This document shows, piece by piece, positions 28,225 to 37,265 of a DNA stretch of 64,000 nucleotides. The notes beneath the pieces are model-generated. The model saw nothing but the letters and a program-made list of their open reading frames with translations. It ran no database searches and was not told the DNA's origin. Both the position numbers and the translations under genes were made by a program. How positions within the stretch are numbered: position 1 is the stretch's first letter; each line of letters starts with the position of its first letter. The DNA comes from a bacterium (GTDB lineage Bacteria > Joyebacterota > Joyebacteria > Joyebacterales > Joyebacteraceae). The DNA lies in the NCBI GenBank assembly GCA_029990205.1, contig JAPEKQ010000007.1:4564-68563 (forward strand). The letters are read 5' to 3'.

Positions 28225-29152
28225 CGTAGAGTCCGGAAGCGAAAGCGGCGGCGTGCTTCGCGGCACACCCGAGTCCTTCGAACTGGAGTTCAAGGGCGGT
28301 CGCAAGGCAATCTTCGGGAACCCGCGGAACATCCCGTTCCGCGCGGGCGATCAGGCGATCGTCGAGGTCGACCGCGGCCAGGACATCGGCGTGATCATCC
28401 GCGAGGGCGACGAGGCGAGCAAGAAGCTCCGCGACAAGGGAATCCTCGGTCCGATACTCCGCCGCGCGACATCCGGCGATATCGAGCGTCGCGAGGAGCT
28501 GGCCGAGAAGGAGGCGGAGGCGCATCGCATCTGTCAGCAGTGCATTGCGCGCCAGAGCCTTCCGATGAAGCTCGTCGACGTTGAGTGGCAGTTCGACGGC
28601 AACAAGATCCGTTTCTACTTCACGTCGGACCGGCGTGTGGACTTCCGCAAACTTGTCCGCGACCTCGCCAGCATCTTCAAGACGCGCATCGAAATGCGAC
28701 AGATCGGCGTCCGGGACGAAGCGCGCCGCCTCGGCGGCTTCGGGCGTTGTGGGCGCTACTACTGCTGTCGCGGCGTCATCAGCGACTTCGACCCTGTGAC
28801 GCTCAAGATGGTCAAGGAGCAGCACCTCGCTCCCGGTTCGCCGAAGATCTCCGGCGGTTGCGGGAGGCTGATGTGCTGTCTGCGGTACGAGCGCGACCTG
28901 TACACCCAGGCGAAGAAGGAGTTCCCGAAGGTCGGGACGAAGGGCACGATCGAAGGCGAGATGTTCAAGGTGATAGGGACCGACATCTTCCATAGGACCG
29001 TGACGCTCGGCCGCAAGGACGACGACCCGATCACGGTGACGCTCGATGACTTCAAGAAGGGCAAGATCGTGGAGGCCGGCTCCAGGGAGAAGGACGAGGC
29101 CCTGGAGGCGTACTGGAGCGAGGCCGAGCGGATCGCTCGCGAGGAGAAGTAG
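28211..29152 (+). CDS. ricT: PSP1-domain protein, RicT (YaaT) family
   Basis: This 313-residue protein has the cysteine-rich PSP1 C-terminal domain. The motifs RICQQCI, GGFGRCGRYYCCR and GGCGRLMCCLRYE supply the conserved cysteines, which in B. subtilis help hold iron-sulfur clusters in the RicAFT complex that modulates RNase Y. GAGAGG lies eight bases before the ATG at 28211. It overlaps holB and precedes metG, the Bacillus gene order. Confidence 0.92.
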   Translation: MESGSVESGSESGGVLRGTPESFELEFKGGRKAIFGNPRNIPFRAGDQAIVEVDRGQDIGVIIREGDEASKKLRDKGILGPILRRATSGDIERREELAEKEAEAHRICQQCIARQSLPMKLVDVEWQFDGNKIRFYFTSDRRVDFRKLVRDLASIFKTRIEMRQIGVRDEARRLGGFGRCGRYYCCRGVISDFDPVTLKMVKEQHLAPGSPKISGGCGRLMCCLRYERDLYTQAKKEFPKVGTKGTIEGEMFKVIGTDIFHRTVTLGRKDDDPITVTLDDFKKGKIVEAGSREKDEALEAYWSEAERIAREEK

Positions 29153-29178
29153 CGACGGACCAGACGCAGCGAGAGGAC

Positions 29179-31182
29179 ATGATGGCAGGCAAGTACTACA
29201 TCACCACGGCGATCGACTACGTCAACAGCGCGCCGCATATCGGCACGGCCTACGAGAAGATTTCGGCCGATGTCTTCGCGCGCTACCACCGGCTTCTCGG
29301 TGACGACGTCTACTTCCAGATGGGCAACGACGAGCACAGCCTCAACGTCGAACGCGCGGCGCGCGAGAAGGGCATGGACCCGCACGCGTACTGCGACGAG
29401 ATGGAAGGCGTGTTCCGCGACATTTGGGAGAAGCTCGAAGTGTCGTTCGACCGGTTCGTCCGGACGACGAGCGACGAACACGAGCGCCGTCTGAGCCTGC
29501 TGTTCGAGGCGCTGTCCGACGATGTCTACAAGGGACACTACGAGGGGTACTACTGCGAGTCGTGCGAGGCGTTCCTCCAGGAGAAGGATCTCGAGGACGG
29601 GAAGTGCCCGACGCACGGCACGGAACCGGTCTGGATCCGCGAGGAGAACTACTTCTTCCGTCTCTCGAAGTACGAGGCGCCTCTGCTCAAGCACATCGAG
29701 GAGCATCCGGAGTTCATCCAGCCCGATTCGCGCCGCAACGAGATCATCCAGCTCATCAAGGGCGGGCTCGAGGATATCAGCGTGACCCGCGCTGGGTCGG
29801 AGTGGGGCGTCCCGCTCCCGAAGGACCCGTCGCACGTCATCTACGTCTGGGTCGACGCGCTCACCAACTACATCACGGGCGTCGGGTACGGCGAGGACGA
29901 GGAGATGTTCAACCGCTGGTGGCCGGCCGACGTGCATCTCATCGGCAAGGACATCACGCGGTTCCACTGCGTTATCTGGCCGGCGATGCTCATGAGCGCA
30001 GGCGTCGCGCTGCCGAAGACCATCTACGGCCACGGCTTTGTATACTTCAAGGGACAGAAGCTCTCGAAGAGCCGCGGCGTCATCGTCAATCCGCTCGAAG
30101 CGTCCGACATCTTCGGTCCGTGCGCGCTCAGGTACTTCCTGATGCGCGAGGGGACGTACGGCAAGGACCTCGACTTCACGTGGGAGCAGTTCCGCTCGCG
30201 GTACGATTCCGAGCTTGCCAACGATCTCGGCAACCTCGTCTCGCGCGCGACCGCGATGGTCGAGAAGTTCCTCGGTGGTCAGGTCGCCGAGCTGGCCGCG
30301 GGAACGGCGGGCGGTGGAGCGGGGCAGGAGCTCATCGATCTTGCGAAGTCGGTCGCGGCGGACGCCGCGAAGGCGGGAACGGACTATGCCCCGCAGATCG
30401 CGCTCGGTCGCATCTGGGAGCTGGTCCGCCGCGCCAACGCGTACATCGAAGAGGAGAAGCCCTGGGTTCTCGCGAAGAGCGACACGGACCGGCTCGCGCA
30501 GGTCCTCTTTGACGTGCTCGAGGTCGTCCGGCAGGTCGCCATCATGACGTGGCCGTTCATGCCCGAGAAGTCCGAGCTCATTCTCTCGCGGATAGGGCAC
30601 ACGCTCACACCGGGAGCCGTCGCGTACGACGAGCTTCTTACATGGGGACACGGCTGGAAGGCCGGCACCACTGTGACCAAGGGTGACCCGGTGTTCCCGA
30701 AGTACTCCGACGACGATCTCAAGGCGAGGTTCGACGTCCTGTCCGGCGCGGGCGCGCCGCAGGACGACGGCGCCGCGAAGGACGCCGGCTCGGCGAAGAA
30801 GACCGCGGGCGGCGACGCGAAGGCGTCGGGCGACACTCCAAGGAAGGACGGAAAGCCGATGATCAGCTTCGACCAGTTCCAGTCTCTCGAGTTCAAGCTG
30901 GCCAGCGTCCTGGAGGCCGAGAAGGTCGAGGGGGCGGACAAGCTCCTCAAGCTCAGGGTCGACCTCGGGGACGGCGACGTCCGTCAGATGGTCGCGGGTA
31001 TCGCGAAGAGCTACGCGCCGGACGAACTCGTCGGGAAGACGATCCTCGTGCTCGCGAACCTCGAACCGGCGACGATCCGTGGCGTCGAGTCGCAGGCGAT
31101 GCTGCTTGCGGCCTCGACCAGCGACGGTCTCACCGTGCTCGTGCCCGACCGCGAATTCCCGGCCGGAACAAAGGTGAGCTAG
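29179..31182 (+). CDS. metG: Methionyl-tRNA synthetase
   Basis: This 667-residue class I synthetase has the HIGH motif as HIGT (20-23), KLSKS at 294-298 and a zinc-knuckle insert (CESC then CPTHG, about 127-147). After a variable Ala/Lys/Asp-rich linker (about 530-558), residues 560-667 form an EMAP-II/Arc1p-like tRNA-binding domain. ATGs at 29179 and 29182 are both possible; GAGAGGAC is better spaced for the second. The stop abuts the GTG start of the TatD fusion, so the two are probably translationally coupled. Confidence 0.97.
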   Translation: MMAGKYYITTAIDYVNSAPHIGTAYEKISADVFARYHRLLGDDVYFQMGNDEHSLNVERAAREKGMDPHAYCDEMEGVFRDIWEKLEVSFDRFVRTTSDEHERRLSLLFEALSDDVYKGHYEGYYCESCEAFLQEKDLEDGKCPTHGTEPVWIREENYFFRLSKYEAPLLKHIEEHPEFIQPDSRRNEIIQLIKGGLEDISVTRAGSEWGVPLPKDPSHVIYVWVDALTNYITGVGYGEDEEMFNRWWPADVHLIGKDITRFHCVIWPAMLMSAGVALPKTIYGHGFVYFKGQKLSKSRGVIVNPLEASDIFGPCALRYFLMREGTYGKDLDFTWEQFRSRYDSELANDLGNLVSRATAMVEKFLGGQVAELAAGTAGGGAGQELIDLAKSVAADAAKAGTDYAPQIALGRIWELVRRANAYIEEEKPWVLAKSDTDRLAQVLFDVLEVVRQVAIMTWPFMPEKSELILSRIGHTLTPGAVAYDELLTWGHGWKAGTTVTKGDPVFPKYSDDDLKARFDVLSGAGAPQDDGAAKDAGSAKKTAGGDAKASGDTPRKDGKPMISFDQFQSLEFKLASVLEAEKVEGADKLLKLRVDLGDGDVRQMVAGIAKSYAPDELVGKTILVLANLEPATIRGVESQAMLLAASTSDGLTVLVPDREFPAGTKVS

Positions 31183-32544
31183 GTGCTCGTCGACACCCAC
31201 CTGCATCTCGACCTCAAAGACTACAACCAGGACCGCGAGGCCGTCATCGAGCGCGCGCGTGCGGCAGCCGTGCGCTACATGGTCAACATCGGTTTCGACC
31301 TCAAGACGACCCGCGGCTCGATCGCGCTCGCCGAGAAGTATGACTTCATCTATGCGAGCGCCGGTCTCCACCCGCACGAGGCGAAGCTCTGGAATCACAG
31401 CTTCGAGGCCGAACTCGAGGAGCTGGCGCAGCACCCGCGTATCGTCGCCATCGGCGAGACGGGACTCGACTACTACCGAAACCTCTCACCGAAGGGCGAC
31501 CAGATCCGCTCCTTCCGCGGCCAGATCAGGATGGCGAAGCGGCTGGGTCTTCCTCTCGTCATACACAACCGTGACGCGCTCGACGACGTGCTCAGCATCA
31601 TCGATGAGGAGGGCGCGGGCGAGGTCGGCGGCGTGATGCACTGCTTCCCGGGCGACGCCGACTACGCGCGTGAGGTCGTCGACCGCGGATTCCACGTCGG
31701 CATCGGTGGTCCCATCACGTTAGAGAAGAACGGACGGCTCGCCGAGGTCGCGCGGACGATCCCGCGCCGGCGTCTCGTGCTGGAGACCGACTCCCCGTGG
31801 CTCACCCCGCAGCCCCAGAAGGGGAAGGGGCGCAGACGGAACGAACCCGCCTTCATCGTCAGCGTCGCCGCGGCGGTCGCGGAGGCGACCGGGATGTCCT
31901 ACGCGGACGTGGCGAGACAGACCACGGGCAACGCGATGCGTCTCTACGGCATCAAGACGCCGCGGCCCTCGATCGCATATGAGATGTGGGGCAATCTCTA
32001 TCTCAACATCACGAACCGGTGCACGAACGAGTGCGAGTTCTGCATCCGCTATCAGACCGACGTTCTGTGGGGATACAACCTGAGGCTCGAACGCGAGCCG
32101 AGCGCGAAGGAGCTCCTCGAGGCCATCGGCGATCCGACGCGGTACGGCGAGGTCGTCTTCTGCGGGTACGGTGAGCCGACCGTGCGTCTCGATGTGCTTC
32201 TCGAGGTGGGGCGGGCGGTTCGGGAGGCTGGCGGACGGGTTCGCGTGGACACCAACGGACACGCGAATCTCATCTGGAACAGGAACGTCGCTCCGGAGCT
32301 TGCCGAGGCGGCCGACGCCGTTTCGGTGAGCCTCAATGCGGAGAGCGCCGAGGTCTACGAGCGGATCTGCAAGCCGTCCTTCGGACCGGACACGTACGAT
32401 CACGTCAAGGCGTTCATCCGCGAGAGCCTCAAGGCGGGGCTCGAGGTCACGGCCAGCGTCGTCAGCATCCCCGAGGTCGATATCGAGGCGTCCCGCAGGG
32501 TTGCGACCGAGCTCGGCGCGGAGTTCCGCGTCCGGGGAGGTTGA
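31183..32544 (+). CDS. TatD-family deoxyribonuclease fused to a radical SAM domain
   Basis: The protein is 453 residues. Residues 1-262 are a complete TatD metal-dependent nuclease: DTHLHLD, AIGETGLDYY, VIHNRDA, MHCFPGD and LETDSPWLTPQP supply the metal ligands. Residues about 265-453 are a short radical SAM domain with Cys280, Cys284 and Cys287 in the CX3CX2C cluster motif (CTNECEFC), followed by GYGEPTVRLDVL and VDTNGHANL. This matches the 'TatD-associated radical SAM' family (TIGR04038), here joined in one chain. It starts at GTG immediately after the metG stop. The substrate of the radical SAM part is unknown. Confidence 0.93.
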   Translation: MLVDTHLHLDLKDYNQDREAVIERARAAAVRYMVNIGFDLKTTRGSIALAEKYDFIYASAGLHPHEAKLWNHSFEAELEELAQHPRIVAIGETGLDYYRNLSPKGDQIRSFRGQIRMAKRLGLPLVIHNRDALDDVLSIIDEEGAGEVGGVMHCFPGDADYAREVVDRGFHVGIGGPITLEKNGRLAEVARTIPRRRLVLETDSPWLTPQPQKGKGRRRNEPAFIVSVAAAVAEATGMSYADVARQTTGNAMRLYGIKTPRPSIAYEMWGNLYLNITNRCTNECEFCIRYQTDVLWGYNLRLEREPSAKELLEAIGDPTRYGEVVFCGYGEPTVRLDVLLEVGRAVREAGGRVRVDTNGHANLIWNRNVAPELAEAADAVSVSLNAESAEVYERICKPSFGPDTYDHVKAFIRESLKAGLEVTASVVSIPEVDIEASRRVATELGAEFRVRGG

Positions 32545-32547
32545 GCC

Positions 32548-33396
32548 GTGGACGTGCTCACACCCTCGGCGATGCTCTCGAAGTATCAGCTTGCGCCATC
32601 GAAGGACCGCGGGCAGAATTTTCTCGATGATCCGAACGTCATACGTAAGGTCGTCGAATCGGCCGCCATCAATCCCGACGATCTCGTCGTGGAGGTCGGG
32701 TCGGGGTTCGGGGCGCTGACATTCGGGCTCGCCGAGCAGGCGGAGCACGTCATCGCCGTTGAGCTGGACTCAGGCATCGTGCGCGCCTTCACCGAGGAGT
32801 ACGGCGAACCCGCCGGGTTGACGCTCATTGCCGGTGATATTCTCGATTTCGATTTTGCCGCGGCATGCGAGCAGTTCGGGAGAGAGAAGCTCGTCGTCGC
32901 GGGGAACATCCCGTACAGTGTCACGAGTCCGCTCATCGCGCGCCTGGTCGACGCCAGCGAGCATGTGTCGCGGGCCGTGCTGATGGTGCAGGCGGAGGTC
33001 GGCGACCGGCTCACGGCTGGGCCCGGCACAGCGGAGTACGGAAGACTCTCGGTCGTCGTGCAGTTCCACGCGGTCGTGCGGCAGCTCTTCACGATCCGCC
33101 GGACCTGCTTCACGCCGAAGCCCAAGGTCGACTCACGCGTCATCGAGATCGACTTTGGGTCGGCCCCCGCTCGCGACGCAGATAGAACCGTATTCGAGAG
33201 CGTCGTGGCGGCCGCGTTCGGCAAGCGGCGCAAGATGCTCCGCGGGGCGCTGGCGAACCTGCTCAGCGAGAGCGGGGCGACGGTCCAAGAAATCGAGGAA
33301 GCATCGGGTGTCGACCTCTCCCGCCGCGGAGAGACGCTCTCGGTCGAGGAGTTCGAGCGCCTGGCGCTCGCCATCGTTACCACGGAGATCCAGTGA
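32548..33396 (+). CDS. ksgA: 16S rRNA (adenine1518/1519-N6)-dimethyltransferase
   Basis: This 282-residue protein has the RsmA/KsgA signature DRGQNFLDDPNV, the SAM-binding VEVGSGFGALTF and the catalytic NIPYSVTSPLI motif. It dimethylates two adjacent adenosines in helix 45 during 30S assembly. It starts at GTG with GGGGAGG upstream, inside the end of the TatD fusion gene. The following beta-barrel gene overlaps its stop as GTGA. Confidence 0.96.
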   Translation: MDVLTPSAMLSKYQLAPSKDRGQNFLDDPNVIRKVVESAAINPDDLVVEVGSGFGALTFGLAEQAEHVIAVELDSGIVRAFTEEYGEPAGLTLIAGDILDFDFAAACEQFGREKLVVAGNIPYSVTSPLIARLVDASEHVSRAVLMVQAEVGDRLTAGPGTAEYGRLSVVVQFHAVVRQLFTIRRTCFTPKPKVDSRVIEIDFGSAPARDADRTVFESVVAAAFGKRRKMLRGALANLLSESGATVQEIEEASGVDLSRRGETLSVEEFERLALAIVTTEIQ

Positions 33397-35444
33397 ACAC
33401 ATCTTCTCGCGTCGCGCTGCTGCTGATCGTGCTCTCCATCGTCGTTCTGACGGTGTGCGGAGCGGCGTACGGCCAGGTGCCGGAGCCGCCGGCGGCCGCG
33501 GACGGGGATGAGTACGACGCGGAGGGTTCCGCGGCGGTCAGTGACAGCCTCGACCTTGCGGGGGTGGACGGAGACACGACCGGAGTCGCCGTCGCCGACA
33601 GCATCGCGGGTGGAGGCGCGCCGGTCGTCAGGAACGAGAACATGGAGCAGTTCCAGAACCAGGGTCCCGGGACACGCCCGCGTGTTGCGGCGCTCGAGCC
33701 GGAGTTCCATCCGGTCTACAAGCTGACCTACAACCGCGCCGAGGGCGTCGGCACGTGGGGTCATGATTTCACGACGAACTACCCCATCTCGAACGCGCTC
33801 AAGTTCAACTCATCGGCCAGCATCACGATCAAGGAGGATGAGGTCCTCAACCGGGAGAACCGGCAGGAGTCCTGGAGGGCGGGTCTCAACTACAACGTCA
33901 CGGACGCCGTTGGCATGGGTGTGAGGTTCAACCGTTCCTATCAGGTCGAGACGCGCAATCCCGGGGAGTCGACCGAGGTCAGAACGTCCCGTGAGAAGGA
34001 GACGATGGACTTCTCGACGAGCTACAACAAGAAACACTTCACAGGACTCTCAACCATTATCAGCGCGTCTGCCGGCATCGAGCGCAACGACTACGCGGAC
34101 ATCACGAGCAACGGAACCACGCAGGACGTCTCGGCGACGTTGGGCTATGACATCATTGAGGATCTCGAGTCGAAGCTCACCTACACGGGTCGACACTCTG
34201 TCCTGGATTCGAAGCAGGGAGACTTCGAGAGCACTGACGAATCGGTGAGCCACTCCTTGAACGCGACCTTCGACTACGAGTGGGCCGGACACATGTTCTC
34301 GGCGGACGCCCGCCGGTCCTACTCCGAGACCCAGTATCCGAAAGAGGGTCAGACCGAACAGCGCGATCAGGAGAACGAAGGTCTGGATTTCTCCACCGAG
34401 TTCCAGCCGTTCGAGAACCTCGGGATGGACTTCGGATACGACTACTCACGGAGTCAGCAGTACTATGCCGTGGAGACGACAAGAGACAGCGATGTCCGTT
34501 CTCGTTCCATCAACGGCAAGCTCGATTACAAGCTCGGGGAGACGTCGTTCTCGGCCCAGCTCTCGTCAAAGAAGGACCGGAGCGACCAGTTCAGCATCCA
34601 GACCGGCGATACCTACAGCGACAGTTTCGGAACCACGATCACTCACACGTTCGGTCCGAGGCTCAACGGCACGTTCCGCGGCAGCGCTTCGCTGGTCTCA
34701 TTTCACTTCGACGATCCCGAGGCGAACGACCAGGACCGAGATCTTCTCAATCAGGAGGGCGTGCTCACGCTCACCTACAAGCCGCGCAACGACATCACGG
34801 CGGACCTTCTTCTCAGGGTGAAAGAGAGCCAGCTCATCTACATTCGGACCTCGAGAACCGGAGACAACAAGACGACGAACACCTACAGCATCCAGCCGTC
34901 CATCAGGAAGGTCATCAGCCCGGCGGTGAGCATCATCCAGAAGTACGAACTCTCGGCCGACTACTTCTTCTACACATACGACACGAGTTCGAACTCGCTC
35001 ATCAGGAACTTCAACGTCACGACGGATCTCAGCTGGCGCGTGATGGACCGCGTCAACACGACGTTCACGCACAAGTATCGCGGACAGGACGAGGGTGCCT
35101 ACACCGAGGGGGATGATGGGATCGAGCGCTACGGGAAGAACAGCGAGCGCGACACGCACACGCTGACGGTCCTCGTTCGGTACAATCTCTTCGGTCTGAT
35201 CGACCTTGAAGTCCAGCAGGACTACAGCGTCTCAATGAAGTGGCTGTTCGAGGGTGACTCGAGGCGGCTCTCCTGGGAGAAGCACGACACCAGTATCCAG
35301 GGCAAGGCAAGCATGAACCACGACCTCGAGGACGGCACGACCGTCCGCGCGTCGGTCTCGCGGACGCTGCGGGACGCGCCGAACATCAGCGAGCGGCAGG
35401 AGGATGTCTGGAACGCCTCCGTCTCGCTCGAAAGGACCTTCTAG
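33393..35444 (+). CDS. Predicted outer-membrane beta-barrel protein
   Basis: The protein is 683 residues with a GTG start overlapping the ksgA stop. The signal peptide is cleaved near AAYGQ|VPEPP (about residue 28), and an acidic, low-complexity linker follows. From about residue 110 the sequence alternates polar and hydrophobic residues in strand-length units with aromatic girdles (LNYNVTDAVGMGVRFNRSY, then STSYNKKHFTG) and ends in Phe, as outer-membrane barrels do. The pattern resembles the C-terminal barrel part of gliding/SprA-type proteins, but the length is far shorter and I do not assign that family. Two NTF2-like lipoprotein genes follow. Confidence 0.75.
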   Translation: MNTSSRVALLLIVLSIVVLTVCGAAYGQVPEPPAAADGDEYDAEGSAAVSDSLDLAGVDGDTTGVAVADSIAGGGAPVVRNENMEQFQNQGPGTRPRVAALEPEFHPVYKLTYNRAEGVGTWGHDFTTNYPISNALKFNSSASITIKEDEVLNRENRQESWRAGLNYNVTDAVGMGVRFNRSYQVETRNPGESTEVRTSREKETMDFSTSYNKKHFTGLSTIISASAGIERNDYADITSNGTTQDVSATLGYDIIEDLESKLTYTGRHSVLDSKQGDFESTDESVSHSLNATFDYEWAGHMFSADARRSYSETQYPKEGQTEQRDQENEGLDFSTEFQPFENLGMDFGYDYSRSQQYYAVETTRDSDVRSRSINGKLDYKLGETSFSAQLSSKKDRSDQFSIQTGDTYSDSFGTTITHTFGPRLNGTFRGSASLVSFHFDDPEANDQDRDLLNQEGVLTLTYKPRNDITADLLLRVKESQLIYIRTSRTGDNKTTNTYSIQPSIRKVISPAVSIIQKYELSADYFFYTYDTSSNSLIRNFNVTTDLSWRVMDRVNTTFTHKYRGQDEGAYTEGDDGIERYGKNSERDTHTLTVLVRYNLFGLIDLEVQQDYSVSMKWLFEGDSRRLSWEKHDTSIQGKASMNHDLEDGTTVRASVSRTLRDAPNISERQEDVWNASVSLERTF

Positions 35445-36085
35445 TGAAGAGGCGAACACATCGGACCGGACCCGCTTCCAGCGTTCGTACCAGCATCACG
35501 ACCGCAGCGCTGGTCGGGCTTCTCGTTCTACTGCTGACCTGTGCCGGGTGTCTGTTCAGCCCGCGGGATCCCGACGGACCTCCCGACAATGTCGCGGATA
35601 ACTGGGAGACGCCGGTGACGACGACGATCCTGCGCGCGAACCTGAAGGCCGCGCTCGAGGACGAGAACATCGGGAACATCTCCGACTGTTTCACCGACGA
35701 CTACGTGTTCGAAGTTGACCCGTCCGACTACATCGACGCCGGAGCCGAGGGCGACGTTCGATACGCGGACTGGGGCAAGGACGACGAGACCCAGGCCACG
35801 CAGGCGATATTCGCGGGCGCTTCCGAGATCAACGTCACATTCGCGACCTACGAGCAGTCGGATGAGGCGGGCGACGACGCCTACCGGGTCGAGGACTATG
35901 TGCTGACGGTATTCTGGCAGTCCGGTCAACATGTGAATGAGGAGGTCACCTACAAGGGGCGGGCAACGATCCACATGCGCCGGGAGCAGTCGAGCTGGGC
36001 CATCTATCGCTGGATCGACGCCCGGACGGTCGAGCCGTCCGAGAACTCCACCTGGGGCGTCCTCCGCGGAGACTATCGCCAGTAG
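35444..36085 (+). CDS. NTF2-like lipoprotein, ends in TWGVLRGDYRQ
   Basis: This 213-residue protein starts at GTG overlapping the last base of the preceding stop. A basic N-terminus and hydrophobic stretch end in LTCAGC, so Cys36 is probably lipidated. The mature domain (about 55-195) has an NTF2/SnoaL-like alternation: a helix with LKAALEDENIGNISDCF, then strands EVDPSDY, then SSWAIYRWIDAR. It ends STWGVLRGDYRQ, a divergent copy of the C-terminal tag found on the proteins at 11698, 12298 and 58955. The next gene is a paralogue of similar size. Confidence 0.8.
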   Translation: MKRRTHRTGPASSVRTSITTAALVGLLVLLLTCAGCLFSPRDPDGPPDNVADNWETPVTTTILRANLKAALEDENIGNISDCFTDDYVFEVDPSDYIDAGAEGDVRYADWGKDDETQATQAIFAGASEINVTFATYEQSDEAGDDAYRVEDYVLTVFWQSGQHVNEEVTYKGRATIHMRREQSSWAIYRWIDARTVEPSENSTWGVLRGDYRQ

Positions 36086-36187
36086 CGGTCAACGGAGGTC
36101 CGGCCGGCCGAATACCGACCGCCGTCGCGCGTCCAATGCCCTGTCACCGGGCTCTCTGGGCACGATGATTGCACTCTTGTTGTCGGT

Positions 36188-36216
36188 TTGCTACAAAGTG
36201 GAACTCATTGTATCAT
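36188..36216 (+). promoter_or_regulatory. Possible upstream promoter before the second NTF2-like lipoprotein
   Basis: TTGCTA (36188-36193), a 17-base spacer and TATCAT (36211-36216). It is weaker than the pair at 36260-36288 and could be an alternative start. Confidence 0.35.
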
Positions 36217-36259
36217 GGGGAGTTGCAGCTCGTCCCGGCGTCCTGACACGGTGCGGACG

Positions 36260-36288
36260 TTGACAGCGGGCCCGATTCTTGATATGCT
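36260..36288 (+). promoter_or_regulatory. Strong candidate promoter of the second NTF2-like lipoprotein gene
   Basis: A perfect TTGACA (36260-36265), a 17-base spacer and TATGCT (36283-36288) lie 38 bases before the ATG. The predicted start site lies within the inverted repeat at 36292-36313. Confidence 0.6.
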
Positions 36289-36291
36289 GTT

Positions 36292-36313
36292 CTAGTGTGA
36301 GTGAGAACACTAG
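36292..36313 (+). repeat. Inverted repeat at the predicted transcript start and ribosome site
   Basis: CTAGTGT (36292-36298) and ACACTAG (36307-36313) form a perfect seven-base inverted repeat with an eight-base centre. It sits just after the -10 element and runs into the AGGAGG ribosome site. It could be an operator or a 5' hairpin that limits ribosome access. Confidence 0.6.
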
Positions 36314-36326
36314 GAGGGATCGTACA

Positions 36327-36983
36327 ATGCACAGAGTATCCGCGCGGTACAGGCTGGCCGTCGTCCTCCTTGTCGCCCTTGCGCTGGGTCTGTCCGGGTG
36401 TTCGCTGTTTGCACCTGAGGAGACCGACCCGCCGGGTGGAGGCGACAACGACTACAAGGAACGCACGACGCGTCCGAACGTCATCCATAACCTCATCAGG
36501 GCGTACGAGGAGATGGAGGCCGACGAGTACGTGGATCTTCTCGCGGACGACTTCGAGTTCTGGCTGAACCCGGGTGATCTCAACGATCCGCAGAATCCGC
36601 TGCCCACATCGTGGGGGAAGGCGGAGGAGTCCGCGATCGCGCACAACATGTTCGATGAAGGCACCGACGTTCTCACGATCACTCTCACACTGACGCAGCT
36701 TGGGAGCGAGGTTGAGATCCCCGGTCCGAACCCGGAGGATCCGGTCACGTGGCAGTCCCAGTACGACGTCGACCTCTACGTGTTCCTGCCGAACGATTTG
36801 ACCCTCTGGGCCAATGCCGCCGCGCAGTACACGTTCGCCGAGGATCCCAACGAGACCGGACCGAACGGAGAGACGCTCTGGGAGATCCTCGAGTGGAAGG
36901 ACATCGATGATCCTGCGCGTCCGGCCGTTCCGGGCGACTTCGAGCAGGTCTCCTTCACCGAGCTCAAGGCGATGTTCCAGTAG
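36327..36983 (+). CDS. NTF2-like lipoprotein, ends in SFTELKAMFQ
   Basis: This 218-residue protein starts at 36327 after AGGAGGGATCG. The lipobox LGLSGC gives Cys25. The mature part is an NTF2-like domain related to the preceding lipoprotein: both carry a helix with NLIRAYEEMEADEYVDLL-type spacing, and WEILEWKDIDDP aligns with WAIYRWIDAR. The end SFTELKAMFQ lines up with the TWGxIKALYR-type tails, but with Phe for Trp and Thr for Gly. It has its own promoter and a following terminator, so it is expressed separately from its paralogue. Confidence 0.8.
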   Translation: MHRVSARYRLAVVLLVALALGLSGCSLFAPEETDPPGGGDNDYKERTTRPNVIHNLIRAYEEMEADEYVDLLADDFEFWLNPGDLNDPQNPLPTSWGKAEESAIAHNMFDEGTDVLTITLTLTQLGSEVEIPGPNPEDPVTWQSQYDVDLYVFLPNDLTLWANAAAQYTFAEDPNETGPNGETLWEILEWKDIDDPARPAVPGDFEQVSFTELKAMFQ

Positions 36984-37032
36984 CCTCATCATCTCCGAGG
37001 CCTGCGGAGTGCGATTCACACAGACTATGCGC

Positions 37033-37060
37033 GGGGGACGGGAGACCGTCCCCCGTTTCT
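37033..37060 (+). terminator. Rho-independent terminator
   Basis: A perfect nine-base stem GGGGGACGG/CCGTCCCCC (37033-37041 with 37046-37054), a GAGA loop and a GTTTCT tail lie 50 bases after the lipoprotein stop. Confidence 0.8.
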
Positions 37061-37120
37061 GTTGTCCCCCTTCGCTGGCCGGCCGCCGGGCTTCCGGCGG
37101 CGCCGGACATTCACCTGCTG

Positions 37121-37149
37121 TTGACTCGCACCTGCGCCGCGCCTAGAAT
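37121..37149 (+). promoter_or_regulatory. Candidate promoter of the YibQ-like gene
   Basis: TTGACT (37121-37126), a 17-base spacer and TAGAAT (37144-37149). The predicted start gives a leader of about 110 bases. Confidence 0.65.
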
Positions 37150-37265
37150 CCAGACGATTGACGGAGTTCCACACCGCGCGACCGGCGAGGTTCGTTACCG
37201 CGCGACCAATGGGATACGCCGGGGCGTTCGGTCGAGGATGCGACTCGCAGAGATCGAGGACCATC

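Noticed and set aside
28759-31434. 891-codon minus-strand frame opposite ricT and metG
   Set aside because: It spans two conserved plus-strand genes and is their codon-bias shadow.
35155-35440. SprA identity for the barrel protein
   Set aside because: SprA is several times longer and has defined N-terminal motifs that I cannot see here. Only a general beta-barrel call is supported.
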